Positions 1-9,693 of a DNA stretch of 64,000 bases are shown in pieces. This DNA comes from Azospirillum sp. OGB3 (GTDB lineage: Bacteria > Pseudomonadota > Alphaproteobacteria > Azospirillales > Azospirillaceae). Under the pieces are notes generated by a model, which saw nothing but the letters and a program-made list of their open reading frames with translations, was not told the origin of the DNA and made no database searches. A program made the position numbers and the translations under genes. The stretch spans positions 28,584-92,583 of the forward strand of contig NZ_JACHYN010000021.1 of NCBI RefSeq assembly GCF_014192915.1, given 5' to 3'. Positions within the stretch are counted from its first letter, which is position 1. Every line of letters starts with the position of its first letter.

Positions 1-27
1 GATGTTCGAACCGACGAGGACCTGACC

Positions 28-1428
<1,401 letters not shown>

Positions 1429-1447
1429 CCGGGGCCGCGCGCCTTTC

Positions 1448-1651
1448 ATGAAGAAGCGCTCCGTCCTCATCGCCGGGCACCCGACCAGCGTCTCCCTGGA
1501 AGAAGAATTCTGGGAGGCGCTGAAGGGCCTTGCGCAGGCGCGGGGCATGTCGGTCAACGCGCTGATCGAGGAGATCGATTCGACCCGCAGCGGCAACCTG
1601 TCGAGCGCGATCCGCGTCTTCGTGCTGAACGCGGTGCAGGGGCGGGGGTAA
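1448..1651 (+). CDS. ribbon-helix-helix domain protein (RHH_4-like)
   Basis: A 67-residue protein with the compact beta-helix-helix layout of Arc/MetJ-type DNA-binding proteins: a basic N-terminal strand (KKRSVLIAGHPTSVSL), then helices around EEFWEALKGLAQARGMS and VNALIEEIDS. In the family the strand pair contacts the DNA major groove as a dimer. It lies directly behind fumC; I recall this small RHH gene next to fumC in other alphaproteobacteria, which suggests a conserved pair. Its target is unknown; autoregulation or control of its neighbour is only inference. No toxin gene lies beside it, so it is not obviously an antitoxin. Confidence 0.75.
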   Translation: MKKRSVLIAGHPTSVSLEEEFWEALKGLAQARGMSVNALIEEIDSTRSGNLSSAIRVFVLNAVQGRG

Positions 1652-1753
1652 GGCCCCTGAACCCTCGCCGGGGCGGCCCTGGACAGGCGGCGGGGGGACG
1701 GCTACACCCTTGCGCCGGACCGACCCCTTCCCCTCGCGCCAGAGTGTCCGCCC

Positions 1754-2467
1754 GTGACGCCCGACATCACCGTCCTCGACATCGTCGCCTTCCTGTGGTT
1801 CCTCGCCTGCTGGGCGGGCTTCACGCTGATCCAGGACCACATGCTGGGCGGGCGCATGGTCGTCAACCAGCATTTGAAGAAGGCGCGCCGCCATTGGATG
1901 GAGCGGATGCTGGAGCGCGACAACCGCATCATGGATTCGCAGCTCGTCGGCCACACGATGCAGAGTTGCACCTTCTTCGCCAGCACGAACATGCTGGTGC
2001 TGGCCGGTCTGGTCGGCGCCTTCGGCGCGGTGGAGAACGCCCACAAGCTGGTCGGCACGCTGTCCTTTACGGTGCAGACGACGCGCGAGTTCTTCGAGCT
2101 GAAGATGCTGCTGCTCGTGGCGATCTTCACCTTCGGCTTCTTCAAGTTCACCTGGGCGCTGCGCCAGTACAATTACTGCTGCGCCCTGATCGGCTCCGCC
2201 CCGCTGCCGCCGGTGCCGGCGGAGGAGAAGAGGGCGATGGCGGACAGCATCGCCGCCGCCATGACGCTGGCCGTCAAGGCGCTGAACGGCGGCATGCGCG
2301 CCTATTACTTCGCCATGGCGGCGCTGGCCTGGATGCTCGGCCCCTGGTTCTTCATGGTGTCGACCGCGGCGGTCATCGTCGTCCTGACCCGTCGGCAGGG
2401 CTTCTCCGCGACGGAGAAGGTCATCCGCGTGCAGGTGGATGCGCTGGAGAAACGCAAACAGTCATGA
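1754..2467 (+). CDS. DUF599 family membrane protein
   Basis: A 237-residue integral membrane protein of the DUF599 family, of unknown function. Hydrophobic segments lie at about residues 8-27, 75-95, 110-130 and 185-220. Family-like features are the N-terminal segment DIVAFLWFLACWAGF, the R-x(3)-M-x-R-DNRIMDSQL stretch near residues 55-65 and the FFKFTWALRQYNYC motif after the third segment. The start is a GTG at 1754. About 100 bases without a gene separate it from the preceding RHH gene. No operon partner is evident, and the following 140 bases are AT-rich for this genome. Confidence 0.75.
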   Translation: MTPDITVLDIVAFLWFLACWAGFTLIQDHMLGGRMVVNQHLKKARRHWMERMLERDNRIMDSQLVGHTMQSCTFFASTNMLVLAGLVGAFGAVENAHKLVGTLSFTVQTTREFFELKMLLLVAIFTFGFFKFTWALRQYNYCCALIGSAPLPPVPAEEKRAMADSIAAAMTLAVKALNGGMRAYYFAMAALAWMLGPWFFMVSTAAVIVVLTRRQGFSATEKVIRVQVDALEKRKQS

Positions 2468-2608
2468 TGCACGTCTTTGGCGAAAAATATGTTAAAATGT
2501 TCTAAATCTGCGACGTTATGGCCAATACGCTGCAGCGCAAATTAATGCTTTTGTCATAGCCATCCGATGGGCGCGTGCGATGCAGCACGCCGGTTTGAGG
2601 GGGTGGCC

Positions 2609-2785
2609 ATGGACATCGACACAGCGGTCTTGGTCTTGAACTCGCTGGACGAAGCGGAACGGCTCCTGGCGGAGGTCCGGCTGCATCCAGGCGCCTGCGG
2701 CGCCGCCAAGGAGTTCATGGACCGCAACCGCGAGCTTCTCGACCAGGCGCGCCACTTCATCGACGCCGCACACGAACTGGCCTGA
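2609..2785 (+). CDS. small hypothetical protein
   Basis: A 58-residue acidic, largely helical protein (MDIDTAVLVLNSLDEAERLL...). I do not recognise a family. The ATG at 2609 is preferred over an upstream start at 2567 because a GAGGGGG ribosome site sits directly upstream. Codon use fits the genome, with strong G/C in third positions. It lies alone between DUF599 and the convergent EAL gene, with 32 bases between the two stop codons. The AT-rich 2470-2560 region upstream could hold its promoter, but no clear -35/-10 pair is visible. Confidence 0.5.
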   Translation: MDIDTAVLVLNSLDEAERLLAEVRLHPGACGAAKEFMDRNRELLDQARHFIDAAHELA

Positions 2786-2817
2786 GGCGAGACGGGGCTG
2801 TCCGATCCGGTCGCGCG

Positions 2818-4578
2818 TCAGCCCTTTCTGAGGACCTTGCCGCCCGTGCCGGCCATTTTCGCCCAATCCTTGGCGAAATAGGCGAAATCGCGGGACGGGC
2901 GGCTGTAGAGGTAACCCTGCGCCAGCGGCACCCCCAGCTCCGTCAGAAGCTGCGCGTGCTCCGGCCCTTCCACCTGCTCCCCGATCAGCCCGAGGCCGAG
3001 CTGGCCGCAGACGTCGACGATGGAGCGCAGCATCGCCATGTCCCGCCCGTTGTTCACGGCGCCGCGGACGAAATGCCCGTCGATCTTGGCGAAATCCGCC
3101 TGGATGCCGTAGAGCGACTGGAAGGAGGTCGATCCGGCCCCGACGTCGTCCAGGCAAATGCGGAAGCCGGCGGCGCGCAGCTTCTGCAGAACCTCGTTCA
3201 GCCTGGCGATGTCGGTGACGACGACGGTTTCCGTCACCTCGACCAGCAGCTTGCGGGCCAGTTCGCCGTAGGGTTCGGTCACCGCCAGGAACTGGCGCAG
3301 GAAGATCGGGCTCATCAACGTCTTGGCGGACAGGTTGATCGCCACGTCCGGCAGGGTCGGTTCCTTGCGGTGGGCGTGCATGGTGTCCAGAACCGACTGC
3401 GTCAGCAGCAGGTCGAAGTCGTAGATCAGCCCGACATCCTCGGCGAAGGTGATGAAGTCCGCCGGGGACGGCATGCCCTCCACCCGCGTCAGCGCTTCGA
3501 GATGATGGACCGTCCGCGTCCCGATATCGACGATGGGCTGGTAGACGACGAAGAAGTCGCGCTTCTCGATGGTCGCGCGCAGCCGGCCGATGCGGTCCAC
3601 CGCGTCCGACAACATGCGCTTGGCGCCGTCCTCCAGGCTGGAGATGGTGAATTCGCCGCCCTGGGCGGAGGCGAAGGCCTGCACCGTGTAGACCAGCGCG
3701 CGCGCAGCGTCGGCGGGGTCCAGCCGTTCGTCCGACACGTCCAGCGACCAGGTGCGGATGCCGCCGGGCAGCTCGCCGCCGACGCTCTGGATGATCTGGG
3801 TGATGTGGTCCTGCACCTCCTGCCCGTCGATGTCGGAGGCGTGGACGATGCCGTAACGGTCGGTGGCCAGTTGCCCGGCGCTGTCGCCGTTGGCGGAGAT
3901 CGCCCGCAGATAGGCCTCGATCCCCTGCATCACCTCGCCCGCCGCCCCTTCGGGCAGGGCGTCGACCATCGATTGGAGCCCGTCGATCAACAGCAGGGTC
4001 AGGGCGTTGTCCAGCCCCTTCTCCCGCGCCTTGAGGATGCGGTCCTCCAGGATGTGGCTGAAGGCGTTGCCGTCGAGAAGCTGGCCGGCGGCGGCCAGCG
4101 CCTCGTTCGTGTTGCGCGGGCCGGAGGCGAGCAGCACGGTCAGGAACAGCGATCCGGGGCACGAATCGAGCCGGCAGCCGCCGAGCAGCGCCGGAAAGCG
4201 GTTGCCGTCGCAGCCCTGGAAGACCACGCGCGCCGGCTTGATGCGGCCCTTGTCCTGGATGCGCTTGAACAGGACGGTGACGTACTTGCGGTCGTTGGGC
4301 GCCACGACGTCGAGCAGGCTGCTGCCGACCAGGCCGCCCACGTCGCCTTCGGTCAGACGGCAGCGAGCGCCTGCGCTGAACAGGATGGTGCCCTTCGCGT
4401 CGGTCTCGATCAACAGATCCGCCGCGGCGAAGGCGAAGCCGACGAAGCGGTCGCGCTCGCGGTGCGACGGGCGGCGGACCTGCGTGCTGGTCTGTGGCAC
4501 CGGGCGTCTGATCGAGTCATGCGCAAGCTGCATCGGCAATAGCCCGGAATTGAGAAAACGTTTATCGAATTGCGTCAT
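2818..4578 (-). CDS. EAL-domain c-di-GMP phosphodiesterase with PAS-like and degenerate GGDEF regions
   Basis: A 586-residue cytosolic signalling protein expected to hydrolyse cyclic di-GMP to pGpG. A PAS-like sensor (about residues 40-150) is followed by a GGDEF-like region (about 165-310) in which the signature is lost (TDRYGIVH at the active position), then an EAL domain (about 335-575). The EAL catalytic set appears intact: EALTR, the Asn of NLSA, the Glu of EVTET, the Asp pair of DDVGAG, the Lys of KIDGHF, the Glu of GEQVE and a following AQGY. No membrane segment is present. Phosphodiesterase activity is therefore likely, with the GGDEF remnant perhaps a GTP-binding regulatory module. 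Confidence 0.88.
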   Translation of the reverse strand: MTQFDKRFLNSGLLPMQLAHDSIRRPVPQTSTQVRRPSHRERDRFVGFAFAAADLLIETDAKGTILFSAGARCRLTEGDVGGLVGSSLLDVVAPNDRKYVTVLFKRIQDKGRIKPARVVFQGCDGNRFPALLGGCRLDSCPGSLFLTVLLASGPRNTNEALAAAGQLLDGNAFSHILEDRILKAREKGLDNALTLLLIDGLQSMVDALPEGAAGEVMQGIEAYLRAISANGDSAGQLATDRYGIVHASDIDGQEVQDHITQIIQSVGGELPGGIRTWSLDVSDERLDPADAARALVYTVQAFASAQGGEFTISSLEDGAKRMLSDAVDRIGRLRATIEKRDFFVVYQPIVDIGTRTVHHLEALTRVEGMPSPADFITFAEDVGLIYDFDLLLTQSVLDTMHAHRKEPTLPDVAINLSAKTLMSPIFLRQFLAVTEPYGELARKLLVEVTETVVVTDIARLNEVLQKLRAAGFRICLDDVGAGSTSFQSLYGIQADFAKIDGHFVRGAVNNGRDMAMLRSIVDVCGQLGLGLIGEQVEGPEHAQLLTELGVPLAQGYLYSRPSRDFAYFAKDWAKMAGTGGKVLRKG

Positions 4579-4638
4579 TCATTGAATGGAGACTAGCCGC
4601 GTTCCCGTCCTGAAAAAAGCGGCAAGATTTACCCCGCC

Positions 4639-4660
4639 GTTCCAAAGAAAAATTCGGAAC
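4639..4660. promoter_or_regulatory. inverted repeat upstream of the EAL gene
   Basis: The arms GTTCC and GGAAC are separated by 12 A-rich bases, inside the AT-rich 230-base gap between the EAL gene start (4578) and the purK terminator. It lies 60-80 bases upstream of the EAL start codon, where an operator or promoter would be expected. No regulator is assigned; the arms are short and could be chance. Confidence 0.25.
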
Positions 4661-4729
4661 CTAGAATTTTCAATGATTTAAAGAGAAATATGGTTTTGAG
4701 CCGCGCCGGATTATCGCACCCGCCGCGAG

Positions 4730-4775
4730 AAAAAAACGACGACGGGCCGTTTCCGAACAGGAAACGGCCCGTCGT
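4730..4775 (-). terminator. Rho-independent terminator of purEK
   Basis: A perfect 16-bp stem (4739-4754 with 4760-4775) closes a five-base loop. Read on the minus strand it is followed by six consecutive T residues (complement of 4731-4736). It begins 33 bases past the purK stop codon, so it ends the purE-purK transcript and insulates the EAL promoter region. Confidence 0.9.
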
Positions 4776-4807
4776 GGCGATCGAAAGCGGAGACTCGACC
4801 GGAAGGG

Positions 4808-5890
4808 TCAGGAGCGGGGATGGAGCCGGGTCACATGGCCCATCTTGCGGCCCGGACGGGACTCCGCCTTGCCGTAGAGGTGCAGGCGGGCGCCGGGTTC
4901 GGCCATCAGCGCCGGCCAGCGGTCCGCGTCGGCGCCGATCAGGTTTTCCATCTCGGCGTCCGCCACACGCTCCACCGAGCCGAGCGGCAGGCCGCAGACG
5001 GCGCGGACGAGCTGCTCGAACTGGCAGGAATGGCAGGCGTCCATGGTCCAGTGGCCGGAATTGTGCGGGCGCGGGGCCATCTCGTTGACCAGCACGCCGC
5101 CGTCCGGCGTCACGAACATCTCCACCGCCAGCACGCCGACGAGGTCCAGCGCCTCGGCGATGCGGCGGGCGACCCGCTCGGCCTCCGCCGCGGTCTCCGC
5201 CGCAACGCGGGCCGGGGCGATGGTCTTGTCGAGGATGCCGTCCTTGTGCCGGTTCTCCACGGCGGGGTAGGCGGCCATGCGGCCGTCAAGCCCACGGGCG
5301 ACGATCACCGACACCTCGCAGGTGAAGGAGACGAAGCCCTCCACGATGCCGGCGTCGGAGCCGATGGCCGCCCAGGCCTCCGCCGGGTCGCTGCCCGGCT
5401 CGATGCGCGCCTGCCCCTTGCCGTCATAGCCGAGGCGGGTGGATTTCAGGATGCAGCGCGGGCCGATCTCCGCCACCGCCGTCGCCACCTCGTCGGCGCT
5501 GCGGGCGGCGCGCCAGGGGGCGGTGCCGATGCCCAGCGCGTTGACGAAGGACTTCTCCTCCACCCGGTCCTGGGCGACCGACAGCACGTTACTGCCGGGA
5601 TGGACGGGGGTGAAGCGGTTCAGATGCTCGACCACGGCGACCGGGACGTTCTCCCACTCCAGGGTTACCACGTCGACCGAGCGGGCGAAGGCCTCCAGCG
5701 CGTCGAGGTCGTCCCAGCCGGCGGAGGTGACGGCCGCGGCGACCTGGGCGCCGGGGCTGCCCTGCGATCCCGGCGCGTAGACGTGCGTCTTGTAGCCCAG
5801 CCGGGCGGCGGCGAGCGCGGTCATGCGGCCGAGCTGGCCGTCGCCGAGCATGCCGATGGTCGAGCCGGGCGGAAGGATGCGGTGGGCCAT
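4808..5890 (-). CDS. purK: N5-carboxyaminoimidazole ribonucleotide synthase PurK
   Basis: Converts AIR, ATP and bicarbonate to N5-CAIR in de novo purine synthesis. The 360-residue ATP-grasp protein has the N-terminal glycine-rich GMLGDGQLGRM motif near residue 15, the ATP-grasp lysine stretch CILKSTRLGYDGKGQ near 145-160, and the EMAPRPHNSGHWT signature near 270 that contributes metal and substrate ligands. It starts three bases after the purE stop codon on the same strand, so the two are translationally linked and supply sequential steps. A strong terminator follows. Confidence 0.96.
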   Translation of the reverse strand: MAHRILPPGSTIGMLGDGQLGRMTALAAARLGYKTHVYAPGSQGSPGAQVAAAVTSAGWDDLDALEAFARSVDVVTLEWENVPVAVVEHLNRFTPVHPGSNVLSVAQDRVEEKSFVNALGIGTAPWRAARSADEVATAVAEIGPRCILKSTRLGYDGKGQARIEPGSDPAEAWAAIGSDAGIVEGFVSFTCEVSVIVARGLDGRMAAYPAVENRHKDGILDKTIAPARVAAETAAEAERVARRIAEALDLVGVLAVEMFVTPDGGVLVNEMAPRPHNSGHWTMDACHSCQFEQLVRAVCGLPLGSVERVADAEMENLIGADADRWPALMAEPGARLHLYGKAESRPGRKMGHVTRLHPRS

Positions 5891-5893
5891 GGT

Positions 5894-6415
5894 TCAGGCG
5901 GGCTCGTCGACGGGGGCTTCGGCGACGGCGGCGGTCTGGCGGGCGCGCCAAGCGTCCAGCGCCTCGGCGACCGCCGGGTCCATCAGGGCGATGACCGACC
6001 CGGCGAGCAATGCTGCGTTGATGGCGCCGGCCTTGCCGATGGCCAGCGTGCCCACCGGAACGCCGCCGGGCATCTGGACGATCGACAGCAGGCTGTCCAT
6101 GCCCTTCAGCGCGTGGCTTTCCACCGGGACGCCGAAGACGGGCAGGGGGGTCATCGAGGCGGCCATGCCCGGCAGGTGGGCGGCGCCGCCGGCCCCGGCG
6201 ATGACCACCTTGAGACCGCGCTCACGGGCGGTGATGGCGTAGTCGACGAGGCGCTGCGGGGTGCGGTGGGCGGAGACGATCCGGACCTCGTGCGGGACGC
6301 CGAGCGCGGTCAGCGTCTCGGCGGCGTGCTTCATGGTGGTCCAGTCCGACTGGCTGCCCATGATGATGCCGACCAGCGGCTTGCGGTCGGTGGTGGCGGC
6401 GATGGATGCGGACAC
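5894..6415 (-). CDS. purE: N5-CAIR mutase PurE
   Basis: Class I PurE, which rearranges N5-CAIR to CAIR, the step after PurK. The 173-residue protein carries the GIIMGSQSDW motif near residue 16, the SAHRTP motif near 50 with the catalytic histidine, and the GAGGAAHLPGMAAS loop near 80. Start is a GTG at 6415; a few residues precede the conserved core. The gene leads the purE-purK operon. About 100 bases separate it from the DUF465 gene upstream on the same strand. Confidence 0.96.
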   Translation of the reverse strand: MSASIAATTDRKPLVGIIMGSQSDWTTMKHAAETLTALGVPHEVRIVSAHRTPQRLVDYAITARERGLKVVIAGAGGAAHLPGMAASMTPLPVFGVPVESHALKGMDSLLSIVQMPGGVPVGTLAIGKAGAINAALLAGSVIALMDPAVAEALDAWRARQTAAVAEAPVDEPA

Positions 6416-6523
6416 GGCGCGCGCTTTCCTCTAGGTCCGGAAAGCGGCGCATTATAGAAAGCGCGCGCGCGGAGTCCAGCGCGACGCGATGCGCCGGGCC
6501 ACGTTCCCCGCCGAAAAGCCGCG

Positions 6524-6724
6524 TCAGGCGATGATGTCGGGCAGCATGCGGCTTTCCAGAACCATGATCTGGTCCTTAAGCGCGAGTTTGCGCTTCTTCA
6601 GACGTTGCATCTGAAGCTGGTCGAACGGCGCACGTTCGTGCAGTCGGGCGATCACGTCGTCGAGGTCGCGATGCTCGCTGCGAAGCGTGGCCAGTTTTTC
6701 CTTCAGCATCTCTTGTTCGTTCAT
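6524..6724 (-). CDS. YdcH-like DUF465 small protein
   Basis: A 66-residue, highly charged coiled-coil protein of the DUF465/YdcH family (LRSEHRDLDDVIARL, then LQMQRLKKRKLALKDQI). The LKKRKLALKD block is typical of the family. Function is unknown. The ATG at 6724 is chosen because family members begin a few residues before the coiled coil; upstream in-frame codons encode low-complexity sequence inside the divergent promoter region. It is divergently oriented from the phosphofructokinase gene, 202 bases away; that gap includes an AT-richer stretch around 6810-6841 that may hold promoters. Confidence 0.8.
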   Translation of the reverse strand: MNEQEMLKEKLATLRSEHRDLDDVIARLHERAPFDQLQMQRLKKRKLALKDQIMVLESRMLPDIIA

Positions 6725-6926
6725 ACGCGCGGGGCCCGCTGGCTGAGCGGCGGCGACTATACCAGATTTCCGGCGCAACGGCAGTGCGAAACCACGCATT
6801 CTTCGCAGGGTTATAATCCGGTCGCCGGAATGTAATATACTCGGAGGACCAGAACCATTGCGGTGGAGCAACGTTCTGGTATGACTACCTTTCGCAGCGG
6901 TTCCAGACGACACGGGACAGTCATCC

Positions 6927-8012
<1,086 letters not shown>

Positions 8013-8041
8013 GCGGGAACTCCAGGGAGGCAGGCGCGGCG

Positions 8042-8500
8042 ATGTCGGACAACCCGCTCTGGGACTTCGCGCTCGCCGTCTACGGGCGGCCCGGTGTGCC
8101 CGCCGCCTGCCTCGACCTCCAGGACCGGCTCGGCCAGGACGTGAACGTCCTGCTGTTCGCCGCCTGGGCGGGCATGGCCTGCAACGCCGACCTGCCGGCG
8201 GACGAGCTGGCGCGGATCGACGCCGCGGTCGCCCCCTGGCGGGACGAGGTGGTCCGCCCGCTGCGCGCCATCCGCCGCCAGGCGAAGGGCGGGGACGACG
8301 CCCTCTACAAGCGCCTGAAGGCGGCGGAGCTGGAGGCGGAGCGCGTCCAGCAGGACCGTCTCTTCGCCCTGTCCGGGATCACCCCCGCGGCGGGGGGCGG
8401 CGTCGCGCTGGCCGCGGCCAACCTCTACCGGCTGGTGCCGGAGGGCGATCCGGCGCTGATGGCGCTGCTGGCGGCGCTCGACACGCCGCCGGAGCCCTGA
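8042..8500 (+). CDS. TIGR02444 family protein
   Basis: A 152-residue protein beginning MSDNPLWDFALAVYG, the characteristic opening of the TIGR02444 family, with LDLQDRLGQDVNVLLF following and a helical Arg/Glu-rich remainder. Function is unknown; it appears soluble. The ATG at 8042 with an AGGGAGG ribosome site upstream is preferred over an in-frame TTG overlapping the pfk stop. It sits between phosphofructokinase and a GNAT gene with short spacers, so cotranscription is likely. Confidence 0.8.
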   Translation: MSDNPLWDFALAVYGRPGVPAACLDLQDRLGQDVNVLLFAAWAGMACNADLPADELARIDAAVAPWRDEVVRPLRAIRRQAKGGDDALYKRLKAAELEAERVQQDRLFALSGITPAAGGGVALAAANLYRLVPEGDPALMALLAALDTPPEP

Positions 8501-8513
8501 CGGAACCGGTGCG

Positions 8514-9101
8514 ATGACGACTCCCGCCATCCTCACCTCGCCCCGGCTGATCCTACGTCCTTGGCGGGACGGGGATGGCGACGCCTTTCACGCGCTGTCA
8601 CAGAATCCCGCGGTGATGGAGCATCTGCTGCCGCTTCCCGATCGTGCGGCGAGCGACGCGGTGATCCAGCGCATCGGCGAGCATTTCGACCGGCACGGCT
8701 TCGGCTTCTGGGCGGTGGAACGGCCCGGCCGAAGCCCCTTCATCGGCTTCGTCGGTCTGGCCCGTGTGACGTGGGAGGCGCCCTTCGCCCCCGCCGTGGA
8801 GGTGGGCTGGCGGCTCGACCCCGCCCATTGGGGGCAGGGGCTGGCGACCGAGGCCGCCGGGCTGGCGCTGGCCCACGGGTTCGGCGCGGTCGGGCTGGGC
8901 GAGATCGTCGCCTTCACGGTGCCGGAGAACCGGCGGTCGCAGCGGGTCATGGAGCGGCTGGGGATGGAGCGCGACGCGGCGGCCGACTTCGACCATCCGC
9001 GGGTTCCCGACGGCCACCGGCTGAAGCGGCACGTTCTTTACCGGATCGGGCGCGACCGCTGGCGGGCGAGAATGGAAGGGGGGGTCAGCGGACCAGGATG
9101 A
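8514..9101 (+). CDS. GNAT family N-acetyltransferase (RimJ/RimL-like)
   Basis: A 195-residue acetyl-CoA-dependent acetyltransferase. The opening TSPRLILRPWRDGD and the mid-protein EVGWRLDPAHWGQGLATEA are typical of RimJ/RimL-type enzymes; the Q-G-L-A-T segment near residue 105 is the acetyl-CoA pyrophosphate loop, and VPENRRSQRVMERLGM is the usual C-terminal core motif. Substrate (protein N-terminus or small molecule) cannot be told. It starts 13 bases after TIGR02444, and its 3' end overlaps the convergent exported-protein gene by 17 bases. Confidence 0.88.
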   Translation: MTTPAILTSPRLILRPWRDGDGDAFHALSQNPAVMEHLLPLPDRAASDAVIQRIGEHFDRHGFGFWAVERPGRSPFIGFVGLARVTWEAPFAPAVEVGWRLDPAHWGQGLATEAAGLALAHGFGAVGLGEIVAFTVPENRRSQRVMERLGMERDAAADFDHPRVPDGHRLKRHVLYRIGRDRWRARMEGGVSGPG

Positions 9102-9495
9102 GGCTGTTGCGGTCGCCCGTCTCGTCGGACACCTGGAAGGGCTTGCCGACATAGAAGGCCTGGCAGCGCTTGCCGCCGGACAGGCGCGTCAGTCCAGCTT
9201 CCCACTCCTGCCCGCGCGGCCCGAGGATGCGCAGTTTCAACTGGTCGAGCAGCGGGTAGATCTGATAGCCCTCGAGGTCGAGCGGCTCGCCCTTCGTGGA
9301 GAAGGCGTCCTGGTTCAGCGTGAGGGTCTTGCCGTTGAGGTCCAGCTTGACATCCTGTGCCCACGGGCAGCCACCGCCGGCGGGCTTCTCGTTGGCCGCG
9401 GCCGGTTCCACGGCCAGGACCGCGGGGACGATGGCGCAGGTCAGTGCGAGCGCGCAGAGGTTCAACGTGCTTCTCATCGGCAATGCGCTTTTCAT
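9085..9495 (-). CDS. exported hypothetical protein
   Basis: A protein of about 136 residues with an N-terminal signal peptide: positively charged start, hydrophobic run LCALALTCAIVPAVLA, probable cleavage near AVEPAAANE. The mature part (about 110 residues) has two cysteines that could pair (GGGCPWAQDV and GGKRCQAFYVG) and looks beta-rich. I do not recognise a family. The ATG at 9495 fits the signal peptide; a second ATG at 9477 is also possible. It is divergent from the TPR-glycosyltransferase across a palindrome-rich 198-base region and overlaps the GNAT gene at its 3' end. Confidence 0.6.
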   Translation of the reverse strand: MKSALPMRSTLNLCALALTCAIVPAVLAVEPAAANEKPAGGGCPWAQDVKLDLNGKTLTLNQDAFSTKGEPLDLEGYQIYPLLDQLKLRILGPRGQEWEAGLTRLSGGKRCQAFYVGKPFQVSDETGDRNSLILVR

Positions 9496-9520
9496 GGGCG
9501 GGACGCGGCCCGTGCGTTGA

Positions 9521-9580
9521 ATACCCCGGTATGTTCCGGGGTATGGGGTGCAGCATAAGTTTTGCAAAAGTGAAATGCAA
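9521..9580. promoter_or_regulatory. palindromes in a divergent promoter region
   Basis: A perfect 9-bp stem (ATACCCCGG, six-base loop, CCGGGGTAT) spans 9521-9544. The perfect palindrome TTTTGCAAAA follows at 9560-9569, with a further TTGCA/TGCAA pair spanning 9562-9580. They lie in the 198-base gap between the exported-protein gene (minus, starts 9495) and the TPR-glycosyltransferase (plus, starts 9694). Operators are plausible; no regulator is identified. Confidence 0.35.
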
Positions 9581-9693
9581 CGCGGGGCTTCTCGTGGGTG
9601 GGTTGCAGGAACGGCAGAACTTGTGACCAATCCGGCAGCCGGCGCGCATGGTCCATCGGCCTCCGGTACCCCTCACATCATCGGGCACTTTCC

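Noticed and set aside
6813..6841. Sigma-70 promoter for phosphofructokinase with TATACT
   Set aside because: The -10-like hexamer has no acceptable -35 at 16-18 bases, so it is not listed as a promoter.
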